Program-made: the position numbers and the translations under genes
Source: QHVT01 sp036399015
Lineage (GTDB): Bacteria; Acidobacteriota; Thermoanaerobaculia; Gp7-AA8
NCBI GenBank assembly: GCA_036399015.1
Contig: DASWNW010000025.1
Coordinates: 61,466 to 125,465 of the forward strand
Direction of reading: 5' to 3'
DNA: 64,000 bases
Part shown: positions 1 to 8,643 of the stretch, piece by piece
Numbering within the stretch: the stretch's first letter is position 1
How the letters are laid out: the number at the start of each line of letters is the position of its first letter
The notes under the pieces: model-generated
The model's database searches: none
What the model saw: the letters and a program-made list of their open reading frames with translations, nothing else
Told to the model about the DNA's origin: nothing

Positions 1-1227
1 CTGAAGGTCGTCCGGAGCACGCCGTTATCGGCCGTGCTGCTCTTCGGCCTGTTGGTGACGGCGCTGGCGCTCACCGCTTCCTTCTGCGTGGACGTGAACA
101 AATTCTCGATGCACGCGCTCTATCGCATGCGCCTGGTCCGGGCCTATCTCGGCGCATCGAGGAGCGAGCGGAATCCCGATCCGTACACCGGGTTCGACAG
201 CCACGATAGTCCGCTTCTGATCGAGCTCCGCCAGCGCAAGCATGGTCCCATGCGGGTGCAGAAGCCGTTTCACGTCGTGAACATGGCTCTCAATCTCGTC
301 CGGGGCAAGCAGCTCGCGTGGCAACAGCGCAAGGCGTCGACCTTTACCGCCTCTCCGCTGCACTGGGGCAACTGGAGCCTCGGATACCGCGATGCGAAGG
401 ACTACGGCAAGGCGACGTTCGGGCTCGCTCTCGGGACCGCCATCACGATCTCCGGCGCGGCGGCCAGTCCGAACATGGGCTATCACTCCTCGCCGCCGCT
501 GAGTTTCCTGCTGGCGATGTTCAACGTGCGGCTCGGGGCCTGGCTCGGGAATCCGGGCGTGGCGGGCGGGCGGCGCCGGTGGCACGACAATCTGTTCGAC
601 AACGGCCCGGCCTGGAGGCGCAGCACGCCGAAATCGTCGATCATGCATCAACTGGCCGAGGCCTTCGGCCTCACCGACGACGAGCACCAGTACGTCTACC
701 TGTCCGACGGCGGTCACTTCGAGAATCTGGGGCTCTACGAAATGGTGCTGCGCCGCTGCCGCTACATCATTCTCAGCGACGCCGGCGCCGACCCGGACCT
801 GAAGTTCGAGGATCTCGGCAACGCGGTCCGCAAGATCCGCATCGATTTCGGCATCCCGATCGACTTCAGCCGCTTCACCCTCTTTTCACGCGACGAGAAG
901 AAGATGGGTGCGCACTGCGCGATCGGACGCATCCGCTACTCGGAGGTCGACGGGAAGGTCGAGGACGGTCATTTGCTGTACATCAAGGCGTCGTACTACG
1001 CGAGCGGACCGGAGGACGTCCGGCAATACGCGCGCAAGGTGCGCCGCTTCCCGCATGAATCGACGGCGGACCAGTTCTTCACCGAGTCACAGTTCGAGAG
1101 CTACCGCCGGCTCGGCGAATGGGTCATCGACACCATCGTCGCCGGTGAGGCTCCCGGGACGATGAAGGAGCTGTTCGCCGCCGCCCGCGAATACGAGCAG
1201 AAGCACGTCGAAGAGCCGCGGTGGTGA
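1..1227 (+). CDS. Patatin-like phospholipase domain protein, C-terminal part (5' truncated by window edge)
   Basis: The frame is open from the first base to the TGA at 1225, giving 408 residues with no start inside the window that looks genuine. An early hydrophobic stretch (LLFGLLVTALALTASF) is probably a membrane segment. The middle contains SDGGHFENLGLYEM followed by IILSDAGADP, which matches the region around the catalytic Asp (DGG) of large bacterial patatin/cPLA2-like acyl hydrolases; the nucleophile GxSxG motif would lie upstream, outside the window. Expected role is membrane lipid acyl hydrolysis, but the substrate cannot be told. Family assignment is by motif recall only, so moderate confidence. 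Confidence 0.6.
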   Translation: MKVVRSTPLSAVLLFGLLVTALALTASFCVDVNKFSMHALYRMRLVRAYLGASRSERNPDPYTGFDSHDSPLLIELRQRKHGPMRVQKPFHVVNMALNLVRGKQLAWQQRKASTFTASPLHWGNWSLGYRDAKDYGKATFGLALGTAITISGAAASPNMGYHSSPPLSFLLAMFNVRLGAWLGNPGVAGGRRRWHDNLFDNGPAWRRSTPKSSIMHQLAEAFGLTDDEHQYVYLSDGGHFENLGLYEMVLRRCRYIILSDAGADPDLKFEDLGNAVRKIRIDFGIPIDFSRFTLFSRDEKKMGAHCAIGRIRYSEVDGKVEDGHLLYIKASYYASGPEDVRQYARKVRRFPHESTADQFFTESQFESYRRLGEWVIDTIVAGEAPGTMKELFAAAREYEQKHVEEPRW

Positions 1228-1234
1228 GTGGCGA

Positions 1235-1438
1235 TCAGGCGCTGCGCGCGATGCTGATGCGCTCGTCGACCCGCTCGCGGAGGCTGCGCATCTGCTTGAC
1301 GAGCTTTTTCCGCTCGTCTTCCGGCGTGCTGGGGGCGTAGTACTTCTCCTCGAGCGACTTCAGACACTCCACGTGCTCCCGGAGGTTCGTGTCGTTTTCA
1401 CTGAGCAGACGGATGAGATCCTCGTCGGGGTTGTACAT
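1235..1438 (-). CDS. Small coiled-coil protein, DUF465/YdcH-like (67 aa)
   Basis: The ATG at 1438 is preceded on the minus strand by CAGAGGAG seven bases upstream, a good ribosome-binding site, which decides this start over a longer reading up to 1564 that would run into the mraZ control region. The product starts MYNPDEDLIRLLSEN and is a charged, almost wholly helical protein with a LKSLEEKYY...KKLVKQMRSLRERVDERI heptad pattern, the general look of the short DUF465 family whose function is unknown. It is convergent with the patatin-like gene (7 bp apart) and divergent from mraZ. No function is proposed. Confidence 0.6.
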   Translation of the reverse strand: MYNPDEDLIRLLSENDTNLREHVECLKSLEEKYYAPSTPEDERKKLVKQMRSLRERVDERISIARSA

Positions 1439-1546
1439 GCGCGCGCTCCTCTGTTCGACGCAATCAGAATACAGCATCCGTTCATTCCAAAGCCGTTCCC
1501 GGGCGCCCTCACCGCGAGGGTCGGTTCGCCGAAGTTCGCCGAGTCG

Positions 1547-1580
1547 GTGGATATTTGTGGACAAGAGTGGGTGTCAGTGG
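1547..1580 (+). promoter_or_regulatory. Probable MraZ operator: four GTGG boxes at 10-bp spacing
   Basis: GTGG occurs at 1547, 1557, 1567 and 1577, i.e. four direct repeats with exactly six bases between them, about 60 bp upstream of mraZ. MraZ proteins are ring-shaped oligomers that bind direct TGGG/GTGG-type repeats spaced one helical turn apart upstream of their own dcw operon. Position, repeat core and phasing all fit, so autoregulation of the cluster is inferred. Confidence 0.75.
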
Positions 1581-1640
1581 TACAAAAGGCTGTCCCGACA
1601 GGCGGAAAAGGCTCTACACACGGTGGAACTCAGCGTTTTG

Positions 1641-2075
1641 ATGGGGCACAGCCCCGCGAAGATCGACGAAAAAGGTCGGCTGAAGGTTCCGGCGGGGTTC
1701 CGCAAGATCATTGAAGAACGTTACGGCGGAGACTGCTTCATCACCTCCATGGATGGGGAGCGGGCCCTCGTTTACCCCCTCCCGGTCTGGTTCGAGTTCC
1801 AGGCGCGCCTGGCGAAGGTGCCCTCGACCTCGACGGCCAAGACGAAGCTGCTGGAGCGGGTGAACTACTTCGGGCAGGTCTCCACCCTCGACGCGCAGGG
1901 AAGGGTGCTGGTCCCGCAGGTCCTGCGCGACGTGGCCGGCGTCACGGACGACGTGGTCGTCCTCGGCAGCCAGGACCACCTCATCGTCTGGAACGAGCAG
2001 CGGATCCAGAAGCGGCTCTCGGAGCAGCCGCTCACGGAAGAGGATTTCAAGGAGTTGGAGCTGCATGGGGTGTAA
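1641..2075 (+). CDS. mraZ: MraZ transcriptional regulator of the dcw cluster
   Basis: DNA-binding protein with two AbrB-like swapped-hairpin repeats, each carrying the DxxxR signature: AKIDEKGRLKVPAGFR near the N-terminus and STLDAQGRVLVPQVLR in the middle. At 144 aa it is the usual size. In E. coli and Mollicutes MraZ binds phased repeats ahead of its own gene and represses or activates the cluster; four such boxes lie just upstream here. The ATG at 1641 is used because the family motif starts a few residues later; a GTG at 1623 in the same frame is an equally possible start and would align slightly better with family N-termini. First gene of the dcw cluster, followed by rsmH. Confidence 0.93.
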   Translation: MGHSPAKIDEKGRLKVPAGFRKIIEERYGGDCFITSMDGERALVYPLPVWFEFQARLAKVPSTSTAKTKLLERVNYFGQVSTLDAQGRVLVPQVLRDVAGVTDDVVVLGSQDHLIVWNEQRIQKRLSEQPLTEEDFKELELHGV

Positions 2076-2077
2076 CG

Positions 2078-2161
2078 GTTGCGCGTGGCGCGTTGCGAGT
2101 TGCTCGGGCGGTGTAGCCCGGACGAAGAGGCCCGGGTAACTCGCAACACGCAACGCGCAAC
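2078..2161. repeat. Word-repeat hairpin, GTTGCGN family, fills mraZ-rsmH spacer
   Basis: Left arm 2078-2109 and right arm 2130-2161 are reverse complements over 32 nt with four mismatches. Each arm reads as 7-nt steps (GTTGCGC, GTGGCGC, GTTGCGA, GTTGC; the other arm gives GTTGCGC, GTTGCGT, GTTGCGA). The left arm begins just after the mraZ stop and the right arm ends on the base before the rsmH ATG, so rsmH has no purine-rich ribosome-binding site outside the structure. The loop has a nested CGGGC/GCCCG hairpin shared with the element at 12299-12380. Confidence 0.85.
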
Positions 2162-3082
2162 ATGAAACACGAACCCGTTCTTTTACAACCAGTTCTCGAG
2201 TACCTCGAACCTCCCCGTCCGGACGGCGTTTTCGTCGACGCGACGGTGGGGCTCGGCGGGCATGCGGAGGCGCTGCTAGAGCGCCACCCGGAGGCCCGGC
2301 TGGTCGCGATCGATCGCGATCCGCGGGCGCTCGAACGGTCACGGGAGCGGCTGAGCCGTTTCGGCGACCGGGTGACGTTCCACGAGGGGCGCCACGAATC
2401 GCTCATTGACATCCTGAAGCAGTCACACGTCGAACGGGCCAGCGGCCTGCTCGCCGATCTCGGCGTCTCGTCGATGCAGCTCGACGACGCGGCGCGCGGC
2501 TTCTCCTTCCGTTTCGAGGGGCCGCTCGACATGCGCATGGGCGCGGAGGGGACGAGCGCGGCAGACCTGGTGAATTCGCTCGACGAATACGAGCTCGCGC
2601 GCATCATCCGCGACTATGGCGAGGAGCCGATGGCGCGCAGGATCGCGAGGGCCATCGTGGCCGCGCGCGAGGAGGCGCCGATCGAGACGACCTCGCGCCT
2701 CGCGGAGGTGATCCGCGGCGTGAAGAAGCCGCGATACAACGAGATCGACCCTTCGACGCTCACGTTCCAGGCCTTGCGCATCGCCACGAACGAGGAACTG
2801 ACGGGGCTGGACCGGTTCGTCGACGACGCGGTGAGCGTCCTCGAGCCCGGCGCCCGCGCCGCGATCATCTCGTTTCACTCGCTCGAGGACCGGATCGTCA
2901 AGCGCGCGTTCCGCAGACTCGCCGGCGAGTGCACCTGCCCGCCGCACATGCCGGTCTGCGGCTGCGGCGCGACGTCGCTGGTGAAGGTGCTGACCGGAAG
3001 GCCGGTGACTGCTTCGGAAGAGGAAGAACAACGCAATCCGCGGGCGCGGAGCGCGAAGTTGAGGGTGGCGGAGAGGGTGTGA
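2162..3082 (+). CDS. rsmH: 16S rRNA (cytosine(1402)-N4)-methyltransferase RsmH (MraW)
   Basis: Methylates N4 of C1402 in the decoding centre of 16S rRNA using S-adenosylmethionine; conserved second gene of dcw clusters. The 306-aa product is full length, beginning MKHEPVLLQPVLEYL, followed by the SAM-binding segment FVDATVGLGGHAEALL, LADLGVSSMQLDD, and the C-terminal FHSLEDRIVKRAF signature. A cysteine-rich stretch (CTCPPHMPVCGCG) near residue 260 is a normal family feature. The start codon directly follows the right arm of an intergenic hairpin and has no clear Shine-Dalgarno sequence. Confidence 0.96.
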   Translation: MKHEPVLLQPVLEYLEPPRPDGVFVDATVGLGGHAEALLERHPEARLVAIDRDPRALERSRERLSRFGDRVTFHEGRHESLIDILKQSHVERASGLLADLGVSSMQLDDAARGFSFRFEGPLDMRMGAEGTSAADLVNSLDEYELARIIRDYGEEPMARRIARAIVAAREEAPIETTSRLAEVIRGVKKPRYNEIDPSTLTFQALRIATNEELTGLDRFVDDAVSVLEPGARAAIISFHSLEDRIVKRAFRRLAGECTCPPHMPVCGCGATSLVKVLTGRPVTASEEEEQRNPRARSAKLRVAERV

Positions 3083-3164
3083 GGTTGTCCGTTGTCGGTT
3101 GTCGGTTGTCTGTGGGACCCGGGCGTAGAGCCACAGACAACTGATAACCGAGAACCGACAACGG
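3083..3164. repeat. Word-repeat hairpin, GGTTGTC family, rsmH-ftsL spacer
   Basis: Starts on the base after the rsmH stop. The left arm (about 3083-3115) contains four 7-nt steps of the GGTTGTC type ending TGTGG; the right arm (about 3131-3164) read in reverse gives CGTTGTC, GGTTCTC, GGTTATC, AGTTGTC and TGTGG. The pairing is register-shifted and imperfect, but the heptamer period is plain in both arms. Confidence 0.8.
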
Positions 3165-3183
3165 TTCAACAGGTTGCCCGGAT

Positions 3184-3326
3184 CCGACGGGCAAGGGTGA
3201 AGGTTGGGGAAGGGTCGGGTGTGTGTGCGGTAGGTGAGCTCGGGAGGGGTGGAGCGTGGGGCGTGGGTGTGTGTGGATGGCTCGTCGCATCGTGCTTGTA
3301 GGCAGATCTTCACCCTTGTTCGTCGG
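3184..3326 (+). other. Candidate structured leader upstream of ftsL
   Basis: A 19-nt arm at 3184-3202 (CCGACGGGCAAGGGTGAAG) pairs with 3308-3326, with two mismatches and an uninterrupted 11-bp core CAAGGGTGAAG/CTTCACCCTTG. The enclosed 105 nt are strikingly G-rich with GT runs and very few cytosines. It ends 29 nt before the ftsL ATG. It could be an RNA leader that affects ftsL expression, or another palindromic repeat; no known riboswitch was recognised. Confidence 0.45.
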
Positions 3327-3355
3327 CTCCGCGCCGGGGCGCGGCATCTCCCGTC

Positions 3356-3703
3356 ATGTACACACAGAAGAAACCGATCGACAACACGCACATCGTTCGC
3401 GAGAAGGATCGTCAGCGAAATCGTGAGCTGCTCGCCGTCCTCTTTCTCGGCGTGCCGATCGGTCTCTTCCTGCTCCTCTTCACCTGGCAGAACCTCGAGG
3501 TCATCCGCCTCGGCCACGAGGCCACCCGGCTGCAGAAAACGCTCAAGGACACCGAGGCGCAGCACAAGCAGCTCGAGTCCGAGCTGGACCGCCTGACCTC
3601 CTTCGATACGGTCGAGAAGAAGGCTGCGGAGCTCGGTTTCGAGACCGCCGATCCCAAGACCATCGTGATGGTGGAACCGTCCGCTCCACAGGAACGGCGG
3701 TAG
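3356..3703 (+). CDS. ftsL: FtsL-type cell division protein
   Basis: Short bitopic division protein expected to join FtsQ and a FtsB-like partner in the divisome complex that activates FtsW/FtsI. At 115 aa it has a charged cytoplasmic N-terminus, one membrane segment (about residues 26-46, LLAVLFLGVPIGLFLLLF) and a coiled coil (about 50-85, EATRLQKTLKDTEAQHKQLESELDRL). FtsL sequences are barely conserved, so the call rests on topology plus its place between rsmH and ftsI. No separate FtsB candidate is seen in the cluster. Confidence 0.8.
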   Translation: MYTQKKPIDNTHIVREKDRQRNRELLAVLFLGVPIGLFLLLFTWQNLEVIRLGHEATRLQKTLKDTEAQHKQLESELDRLTSFDTVEKKAAELGFETADPKTIVMVEPSAPQERR

Positions 3704-3705
3704 CC

Positions 3706-5652
3706 ATGCAGCTCTCGCACAAACGGCTCCTGCAGATCTTCGCGGTGCTCGCCGCCTGGGGCGTGGTGGTGGTGATCCGGCTGGTGCAGGTGCAGCTCGT
3801 GCGGCACGACCACTACGTGGCCCGGGCGACGAAGCAGCAGGAGTCGACGCTCGACCTCAACCCGGTGCGCGGCTCGATCCTCGATGCCCGCGGGCGGGTC
3901 CTCGCGGAGAGCATCGCCGCGGAGTCGATCTACGCCGATCCGCAGGCGGTGGTCAGCCACCGCGCCACCGCCCGCAAGCTCGCCGCCGTGAAGGGCATCG
4001 GCCTGACGGCGCGGGAGCTGGAGGCGAAGCTCCGCGGCAAGAGCAGCTTCGCCTGGATCGCGCGGCAGCTCCCCCTCGAGGTGACGGCCGAGGTGCGGAA
4101 GCTGAAGCTCGCCGGGATCTACTTCATCGAGGCGCACCGGCGGTCGTACCCGCGGGCGACGCTGGCGGCGAACGTCGTCGGCTACGTCGGCCTCGACGGC
4201 GACGGGCTCGGCGGCATCGAGCACTCCTTCGACGATCACGTGAAGGGCACGCCGGGCAAGGTCACGCTGCTGCGCGACGCGCGCCGCGGCGCGTACCTCG
4301 TCGGCGGCGACGGCGCGAACCGTCCCCGCGACGGGCACCACGTGGTGCTGACCATCGACTCGGTCGTGCAGTTCATCGCCGAGCGGGCGCTGCAGAAGGC
4401 GATGGAGCAGTACCGCGCCTCCGGCGGCTCCGTGACGGTGATGGACCCCAACGACGGCTCCATCCTGGCCATGGCCTCGGCGCCGACGTTCGATCCGAAC
4501 CGCTTCCGCGAGTTCCCTCCCGCGGCGTGGCGCAACCGCAACGTGCAGGATCTCTACGAGCCGGGCTCCACGTTCAAGATCGTTACGGCGGCCGCGGGTC
4601 TCGAGGAGCGGCTGGTGACGCCGTCGCAGATGATCGACTGCGGCAACGGCGCGATCACGATCCAGAACATCACCATCAGCGAGCACGACGGGCATCGCTA
4701 CGGCCTGCTGTCGTTCGAAGACGTGATCGTGAACTCCTCGAACGTCGGCACGGTGCGCGTCGGCCTGGCCCTCGGGCAGCAGCGGTTCTACGACTGGATC
4801 CGCCGCTTCGGCTTCGGCGAGAAGGCCGGCCTGCCGCTCCCCGGCGAAGCCACCGGACTCCTGCGCAAGACCGACCGGTGGACCGCCGTCTCCCCCGCCA
4901 GCATCTCGATCGGCCAGGAGATCGGCGTCACCCCGCTGCAGATCGTGCGGGCGGTGGCGGCGGTCGCGACCGGCGGGACGCTCGTCGAGCCGCGCATCGT
5001 GCAGCGGGTGATCGACGACGAGGGGAAGACCGTTTACGAGCCGCCGAAGAACGGGGGGCGGCGGGTGATGTCGGAGAAGACCGCGGCCGTCCTCAACGAG
5101 ATCCTGAAGTCGGTGGTCGCGCGCGGCACGGGTGAGAACGCCGCGCTCGCCGAGCACGTCGTGGCGGGGAAGACCGGCACGGCGCAGAAGGCGGGGCGGG
5201 GCGGCTACATGCCGGGACACTACGTCGGCTCGTTCGCCGGGTACGTTCCCGCCGACAAGCCGCGGCTGGTGATGCTGGTGGTGATCGACGAGCCGCGCGG
5301 GCAGCACTACGGCGGCACGGTGGCGGCGCCGGTGTTCCGGGAGGTGGCGGAGGCGACGCTGCGGTACATGGGCGTGGCGCCGTCGATTCCGTCGCGGACG
5401 ATCGGCCTCGGCACGCCGCTGCTGGCCGCGTTTTCGCAACCGCAGCAGGGCGTTGGCCCGGCCACCGCGGTCCCCGATCTGCGGGGCCTCGATGCCCGCG
5501 CCGCGGTCGCACGAGCGGTCGCGAGCGGACTGACGGTGCGGGCGATCGGAAGCGGAGTGGTTACCTCACAAGAACCGGAAGCAGGCGGAGCTCTGCCGGT
5601 GAATCGCAGGGTCACGCTGAAGTTCTCTCGGCCCGCCGAGGTGCGCGGATGA
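3706..5652 (+). CDS. ftsI: Peptidoglycan D,D-transpeptidase FtsI (PBP3) with PASTA domain
   Basis: Class B penicillin-binding protein that cross-links septal peptidoglycan. The 648-aa product has an N-terminal membrane segment, a dimerisation domain (residues 45-200), and a transpeptidase domain with the SxxK nucleophile motif in YEPGSTFKIV, an SSNVG motif and KTGTAQ. A single C-terminal PASTA-like unit follows (VPDLRGLDARAAVARAVASG and onwards), as in FtsI/SpoVD proteins of several non-proteobacterial phyla. Starts 2 bp after ftsL and its stop overlaps the murE start (ATGA). Confidence 0.96.
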   Translation: MQLSHKRLLQIFAVLAAWGVVVVIRLVQVQLVRHDHYVARATKQQESTLDLNPVRGSILDARGRVLAESIAAESIYADPQAVVSHRATARKLAAVKGIGLTARELEAKLRGKSSFAWIARQLPLEVTAEVRKLKLAGIYFIEAHRRSYPRATLAANVVGYVGLDGDGLGGIEHSFDDHVKGTPGKVTLLRDARRGAYLVGGDGANRPRDGHHVVLTIDSVVQFIAERALQKAMEQYRASGGSVTVMDPNDGSILAMASAPTFDPNRFREFPPAAWRNRNVQDLYEPGSTFKIVTAAAGLEERLVTPSQMIDCGNGAITIQNITISEHDGHRYGLLSFEDVIVNSSNVGTVRVGLALGQQRFYDWIRRFGFGEKAGLPLPGEATGLLRKTDRWTAVSPASISIGQEIGVTPLQIVRAVAAVATGGTLVEPRIVQRVIDDEGKTVYEPPKNGGRRVMSEKTAAVLNEILKSVVARGTGENAALAEHVVAGKTGTAQKAGRGGYMPGHYVGSFAGYVPADKPRLVMLVVIDEPRGQHYGGTVAAPVFREVAEATLRYMGVAPSIPSRTIGLGTPLLAAFSQPQQGVGPATAVPDLRGLDARAAVARAVASGLTVRAIGSGVVTSQEPEAGGALPVNRRVTLKFSRPAEVRG

Positions 5653-7103
5653 GATTGTCCGAGCTCCTCCGCGGCGTCGACGTGCGCGTTTTCGAAGGTG
5701 AAGACGTCGAGATCACGAGCGTGACGCCGGACTCGCGTCTGGTGAAGCCGGGCTCGTTGTTCGTCGCCATTCCGGGGACGGCGCAGGATGGGACGCGGTT
5801 CATCGAAGACGCACACAAACGGGGCGCGGCCGCGTATGTCACGAATGGTGCGGCGAACTTCATCCCCGTTGTGGTGGTCGACGACCCGAGGGCCGCGCTC
5901 GCCACGATCGCCGCGAACTTCTACGGCCGTCCGGCGGAAAAGCTCTCCCTCGCCGGCGTGACCGGCACCTCGGGGAAGACCACCACGACGCGCATGATCG
6001 AGTCGGTCTTCGACGCGCTCGGCGAGCCGGTCGGCCTCATCGGCACCATCGAGTACCGGGCGGGCGACGAGCGGCTGATGGCCGACCGCACCACCCCCGA
6101 CGCCGTGGTCATCCACGAGTGGTTCGCGAAGATGGTCGAGGCCGGCGTGCGGCACGCGGTGATGGAAGTCTCGTCACACGCGCTGGCGCTCAAGCGGACG
6201 CACGGCATCCACTTCGCGGCGGCGGTCTTCACCAACCTCTCCCGCGATCACTTCGACTTTCACAAGGGTTTCGACGACTACTTTGCCGCGAAGAAGATCC
6301 TCTTCGACCAGATCGACCGCACGAAGCAGACCGCGGTGGTGAACGTCGACGACGAGTACGGGCGGCGCCTGGCAAAGGAACTGGGTCCGGCGGCGATGAC
6401 GTTCGGCCGCGAGGCGAACGCCGACATCCGTCCGGCCGAGGACTTCAGCGTCTCGGTGGAAGGCCTGCGGGGCATCGTGAAGACGCCGCGCGGCGACGTC
6501 CGCGTCGAGTCGACGCTCCTCGGCCTGCCGAACCTCTACAACTGGATGGGTGCCATCGGCGCGGCGCTGGTGGTCGGCGTTCCCACCGAGGCGATCGAGG
6601 CCGGCATCCGGAACCTGCAGTCGGTGCGGGGCCGCTTCGAGCGGGTCGGCACCGCCAAACCGACCGTCATCGTCGACTACGCCCACAAGCCGGACGCGCT
6701 CGAGAAGCTCCTGCACGCCGTCCGCGACATCGCCGGCGAGCGGCGCGTGTCGCTGGTCTTCGGCTGCGGCGGCGACCGCGACCGGGGGAAGCGTCCGGAG
6801 ATGGGGGAGATCGCGGCGAGGCTCGCCGACGACGTCATCATCACCAGCGACAACCCGCGGAACGAGGACCCGACCGCCATCATCGAAGAGATCCGCCGCG
6901 GCGCCGCGAAGCCGGTGCGCGTCGAGGTGAGCCGGCGCAGGGCCATCGAGGCGGCCATCGAGACGGCCGGACCTGACGACGTCATCGTCATCGCCGGCAA
7001 GGGACATGAGACCTACCAGGTGTTCGCCGATCGGGTCGAGCACTTCGACGATCGCGAGGAAGCAGAGCTCGCGCTCAATAAGCGTCACGGAAATACAGCT
7101 TGA
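5649..7103 (+). CDS. murE: UDP-MurNAc-L-Ala-D-Glu:meso-diaminopimelate ligase MurE
   Basis: Cytoplasmic ATP-dependent ligase adding the third residue of the peptidoglycan stem peptide. Contains the Mur ligase P-loop TGTSGKTTTTRM and the C-terminal DNPRNEDP motif, whose DNPR sequence is the established marker for meso-diaminopimelate (rather than lysine) specificity. Length 484 aa is normal. The ATG overlaps the ftsI TGA by four bases, implying translational coupling. The 172-nt gap to murF carries a 9-bp inverted repeat (7157-7165/7247-7255) and nothing else recognised. Confidence 0.96.
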   Translation: MRLSELLRGVDVRVFEGEDVEITSVTPDSRLVKPGSLFVAIPGTAQDGTRFIEDAHKRGAAAYVTNGAANFIPVVVVDDPRAALATIAANFYGRPAEKLSLAGVTGTSGKTTTTRMIESVFDALGEPVGLIGTIEYRAGDERLMADRTTPDAVVIHEWFAKMVEAGVRHAVMEVSSHALALKRTHGIHFAAAVFTNLSRDHFDFHKGFDDYFAAKKILFDQIDRTKQTAVVNVDDEYGRRLAKELGPAAMTFGREANADIRPAEDFSVSVEGLRGIVKTPRGDVRVESTLLGLPNLYNWMGAIGAALVVGVPTEAIEAGIRNLQSVRGRFERVGTAKPTVIVDYAHKPDALEKLLHAVRDIAGERRVSLVFGCGGDRDRGKRPEMGEIAARLADDVIITSDNPRNEDPTAIIEEIRRGAAKPVRVEVSRRRAIEAAIETAGPDDVIVIAGKGHETYQVFADRVEHFDDREEAELALNKRHGNTA

Positions 7104-7275
7104 TATTCATCATGAAAACGAATTACTCTAACGTTGGCTCGATCGGGTGTCGCGTTCCGGCTCCGTCGGTCCGTTCTGGTGTGGGTGGATGGTTGGGTGT
7201 CGCCCGGCAGCCTCTGGGGAAGGGGACGAACGGCGAACAGACGCGGCGGAGCCGGAAGGCGGCATTGGAGGTCTC

Positions 7276-8643
7276 ATGCCTCGCCTGACCTTCTCTCAAA
7301 TGGCGGAGATGATCGGCGGCACCGTGCTCCAGGGCGGCGACGCGGTCTCCTCTTCGGTCATCATCGACTCCCGTGAAATCAAACCGGAGGCCGTGTTCTT
7401 CGCGGTGAAGGGGGAGCGGCTCGACGGACACGACTTCGTCGCGCAGGCGCTGGAGAAAGGCGCCGTCGGTGCCGTCGTCTCGCGCGTCCCGGAAGGCGTC
7501 GACAAGCCGCTGATCCAGGTCGACGACACCAGCAGGGCGCTGCAGCGGCTCGCCTCCGCCATCCGCGACCGCTACGACATGACGCTCATCGGCATTACCG
7601 GCTCCGCCGGGAAAACCACCACGAAGGAGATGATCGCCACGCTCATCTCCAGCGAGCGCAAGGTGCACAAGTCGTGGGGCAACTTCAACAACCAGATCGG
7701 CGCGCCGCTCTGCCTCGACAACATGCCCGACGACGCCGAGGTGGTGGTGAGCGAGATGGGGATGAACCATGCCGGGGAGATCGCGGAGATCGCCGGCCTG
7801 ATGCGCCCGCACGTCGGCGTTTACACCAACATCGCGCCGGTGCACATCGAGTTCTTCGGCACCATCGAAGGCATCGCCGCGGCGAAGCGGGAACTGCTGG
7901 AGAACGTCATCCCCGGCGGCACGATCATCGTCAACAACGACAACGAGCACGTGGTGCGCATCAGCCAGGGCTTCAACGGCAAGCGCGTCACGTACGGCGT
8001 GGAGAACGAGGCCGAGTACCGCGCCACGAACATCCGCGAGCGGGGCCTCCTCGGCACGCGCTTCACGCTGGAGGCCGAAGGCGAGACCCGCGAATTCGAG
8101 CTGGCGCTGCCGGGGCGGCACAACCTCGACAACCTGCTGGCGGCGATCGCCACCGCGCGCGCGGTGGGCATCTCCTGGGAGGGGATCGAGCGAGGCGTGC
8201 GCGAGGTGAAGCCGGCCTATCACCGCGGCGTGATCGTCCCGTTCAACGGCGCGCAGATCTACGACGACACTTACAACTCCAACCCTTACGCGCTGGCGCG
8301 CACGCTCGAGCTGATGACCCAGGCCGACGTGAGCGGCCGCCGCATCGCCGTCATCGGCGACATGCTGGAGCTCGGCGAGCAGGAGCTGCAGTTCCACCGC
8401 GACGCCGGCCGCGGCATCCCCCGCTCGATCGACGTGGTGGTGGGGGTGGGCACGCGCGCGCAGGCGCTGCTCGACGGCGCGCGCGAGGCCGGTTTCGACG
8501 AGGCCAGCCTGCGCCACTTCGCCGACGCGAATGCGGCCGGCGCGTTCCTCCGTGCCTTCGTGCAGTCCGGCGACCTGGTGCTGATCAAAGGCTCCCGCGG
8601 AGTGGGACTCGACAAGGCTGTAGCGATGCTGGAGAGCGCCTGA
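7276..8643 (+). CDS. murF: UDP-MurNAc-tripeptide:D-Ala-D-Ala ligase MurF
   Basis: Adds the D-Ala-D-Ala dipeptide to the UDP-MurNAc tripeptide. The start at 7276 has GGAGG seven bases upstream (TTGGAGGTCTCATG) and gives a standard N-terminus (MPRLTFSQMAEMIGG); longer in-frame readings back to 7147 lack this support. The P-loop ITGSAGKTTTKEM and the YNSNP segment of the C-terminal domain are present; 455 aa. Its stop overlaps the mraY start (TGATG). Confidence 0.96.
   Translation: MPRLTFSQMAEMIGGTVLQGGDAVSSSVIIDSREIKPEAVFFAVKGERLDGHDFVAQALEKGAVGAVVSRVPEGVDKPLIQVDDTSRALQRLASAIRDRYDMTLIGITGSAGKTTTKEMIATLISSERKVHKSWGNFNNQIGAPLCLDNMPDDAEVVVSEMGMNHAGEIAEIAGLMRPHVGVYTNIAPVHIEFFGTIEGIAAAKRELLENVIPGGTIIVNNDNEHVVRISQGFNGKRVTYGVENEAEYRATNIRERGLLGTRFTLEAEGETREFELALPGRHNLDNLLAAIATARAVGISWEGIERGVREVKPAYHRGVIVPFNGAQIYDDTYNSNPYALARTLELMTQADVSGRRIAVIGDMLELGEQELQFHRDAGRGIPRSIDVVVGVGTRAQALLDGAREAGFDEASLRHFADANAAGAFLRAFVQSGDLVLIKGSRGVGLDKAVAMLESA

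Noticed and set aside
7177..7197. TGGT/TGGG cluster before murF as a second MraZ operator
   Set aside because: The TGG cores are 4-5 bp apart, not 10 bp, so they do not fit a MraZ array.
7111..7288. Small frame between murE and murF
   Set aside because: No ribosome-binding site, it overlaps the murF start and its composition is not protein-like.
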